This document shows, one piece after another, positions 39,574-39,677 of a DNA stretch of 39,677 bases. The stretch is from Liquorilactobacillus satsumensis DSM 16230 = JCM 12392. GTDB lineage: Bacteria; Bacillota; Bacilli; Lactobacillales; Lactobacillaceae. How positions within the stretch are numbered: the stretch's first letter is position 1; every line of letters begins with the position of its first letter. The stretch spans positions 159,096 through 198,772 of the forward strand of contig NZ_AZFQ01000055.1 of NCBI RefSeq assembly GCF_001435195.1. The letters run 5' to 3'. The translations under genes were made by a program, and so were the position numbers. The notes under the pieces were generated by a model. That model was not told where the DNA came from. It searched no databases and saw nothing but the letters and a program-made list of their open reading frames with translations.

Positions 39574-39677
39574 AGCACCGTTATCAAAACAGGATGATTT
39601 ATTAAGTTATTGTCTAAAAAGAGGGGGCTGGGTCAAAAGTCCCAAAATAAAGAGCTTCGCCAGAAAAAGTAGTAATT
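39574..39677 (+). other. right edge: start of a possible second repeat type
   Basis: After the mannosidase stop no hairpin terminator is visible. GAGGGGGCTGGGTCAAAAGT followed by CCCAAAATAAAG near 39620-39652 resembles, but is not the same as, the head of the interspersed repeat (GGGGCTGTGACAAAAGTT). The element is cut by the window edge, so it cannot be classified. Confidence 0.3.

Noticed and set aside
1-39677. tRNA, rRNA or other classical RNA genes
   Set aside because: No cloverleaf with a T-loop GTTCGAATC-type motif in context and no rRNA-like blocks were seen; the only structured RNA supported is the T-box leader.

Overview
This window looks like the chromosome of a low-GC Gram-positive lactic acid bacterium of the Lactobacillaceae. 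The evidence is the strong AGGAGG-type ribosome binding sites, TTGACA/TATAAT promoters, a T-box leader, cre-like sites, a BirA-type operator, a split fructose-family PTS, a Mn-type pyrophosphatase and a LysM/FIVAR surface protein. A Liquorilactobacillus- or Ligilactobacillus-like host is a guess from gene content. No rRNA, tRNA, CRISPR array or transposase was seen.

Layout. 1-0.93 kb: two small genes of accessory or phage-like character, then the first copy of an interspersed hairpin repeat. 1.0-2.6 kb (minus): an M20 amidohydrolase behind a T-box leader whose specifier reads ATG (Met). 2.6-3.7 kb: a divergent GNAT/MarR pair sharing an operator region. 3.9-6.4 kb: an ABC ATPase/permease pair and a TetR regulator. 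6.7-8.3 kb: a LysM-FIVAR secreted protein and a nitroreductase. 8.5-15.9 kb: PTS module 1, made of a PRD regulator, EIIA, EIIB, EIIC, a GH38 alpha-mannosidase and a GRP-family sugar transporter. 16.0-19.2 kb (minus): a DUF308 membrane protein, then a MarR-ABC multidrug exporter operon. 19.6-27.1 kb: a TIM-barrel protein, LysR, ppaC, a DeoR regulator, an ASCH protein with a 59-aa ORF, bioY, an aminotransferase and glutamate racemase. 27.7-32.8 kb: aconitase, citrate synthase and isocitrate dehydrogenase in one operon. 33.0-39.6 kb: PTS module 2, with the same gene order as module 1.

How the genes work together. The two PTS modules are paralogous: each has regulator-EIIA-EIIB-EIIC-mannosidase in the same order, with all the phosphorylatable His and Cys residues kept. 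The best-known relative of the PTS plus GH38 pairing is the mannosylglycerate system mngA/mngB, so the likely job is import and phosphorylation of an alpha-mannoside followed by intracellular cleavage. The acn-citZ-icd operon makes 2-oxoglutarate from oxaloacetate and acetyl-CoA, which in a fermentative organism most likely feeds glutamate synthesis. A glutamate racemase and an aminotransferase lie just upstream.

The most interesting non-coding feature is a family of about 130-170 nt intergenic repeats with four clear copies. Each starts with a terminator-like hairpin whose arms change in a compensatory way between copies. Two copies carry an extra 40-nt nested hairpin. One or two degenerate copies lie on the other strand. 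Module 1 and the left third of the window look more AT-rich than the region from about 19.6 kb onward; this is a visual impression, not a computed value.
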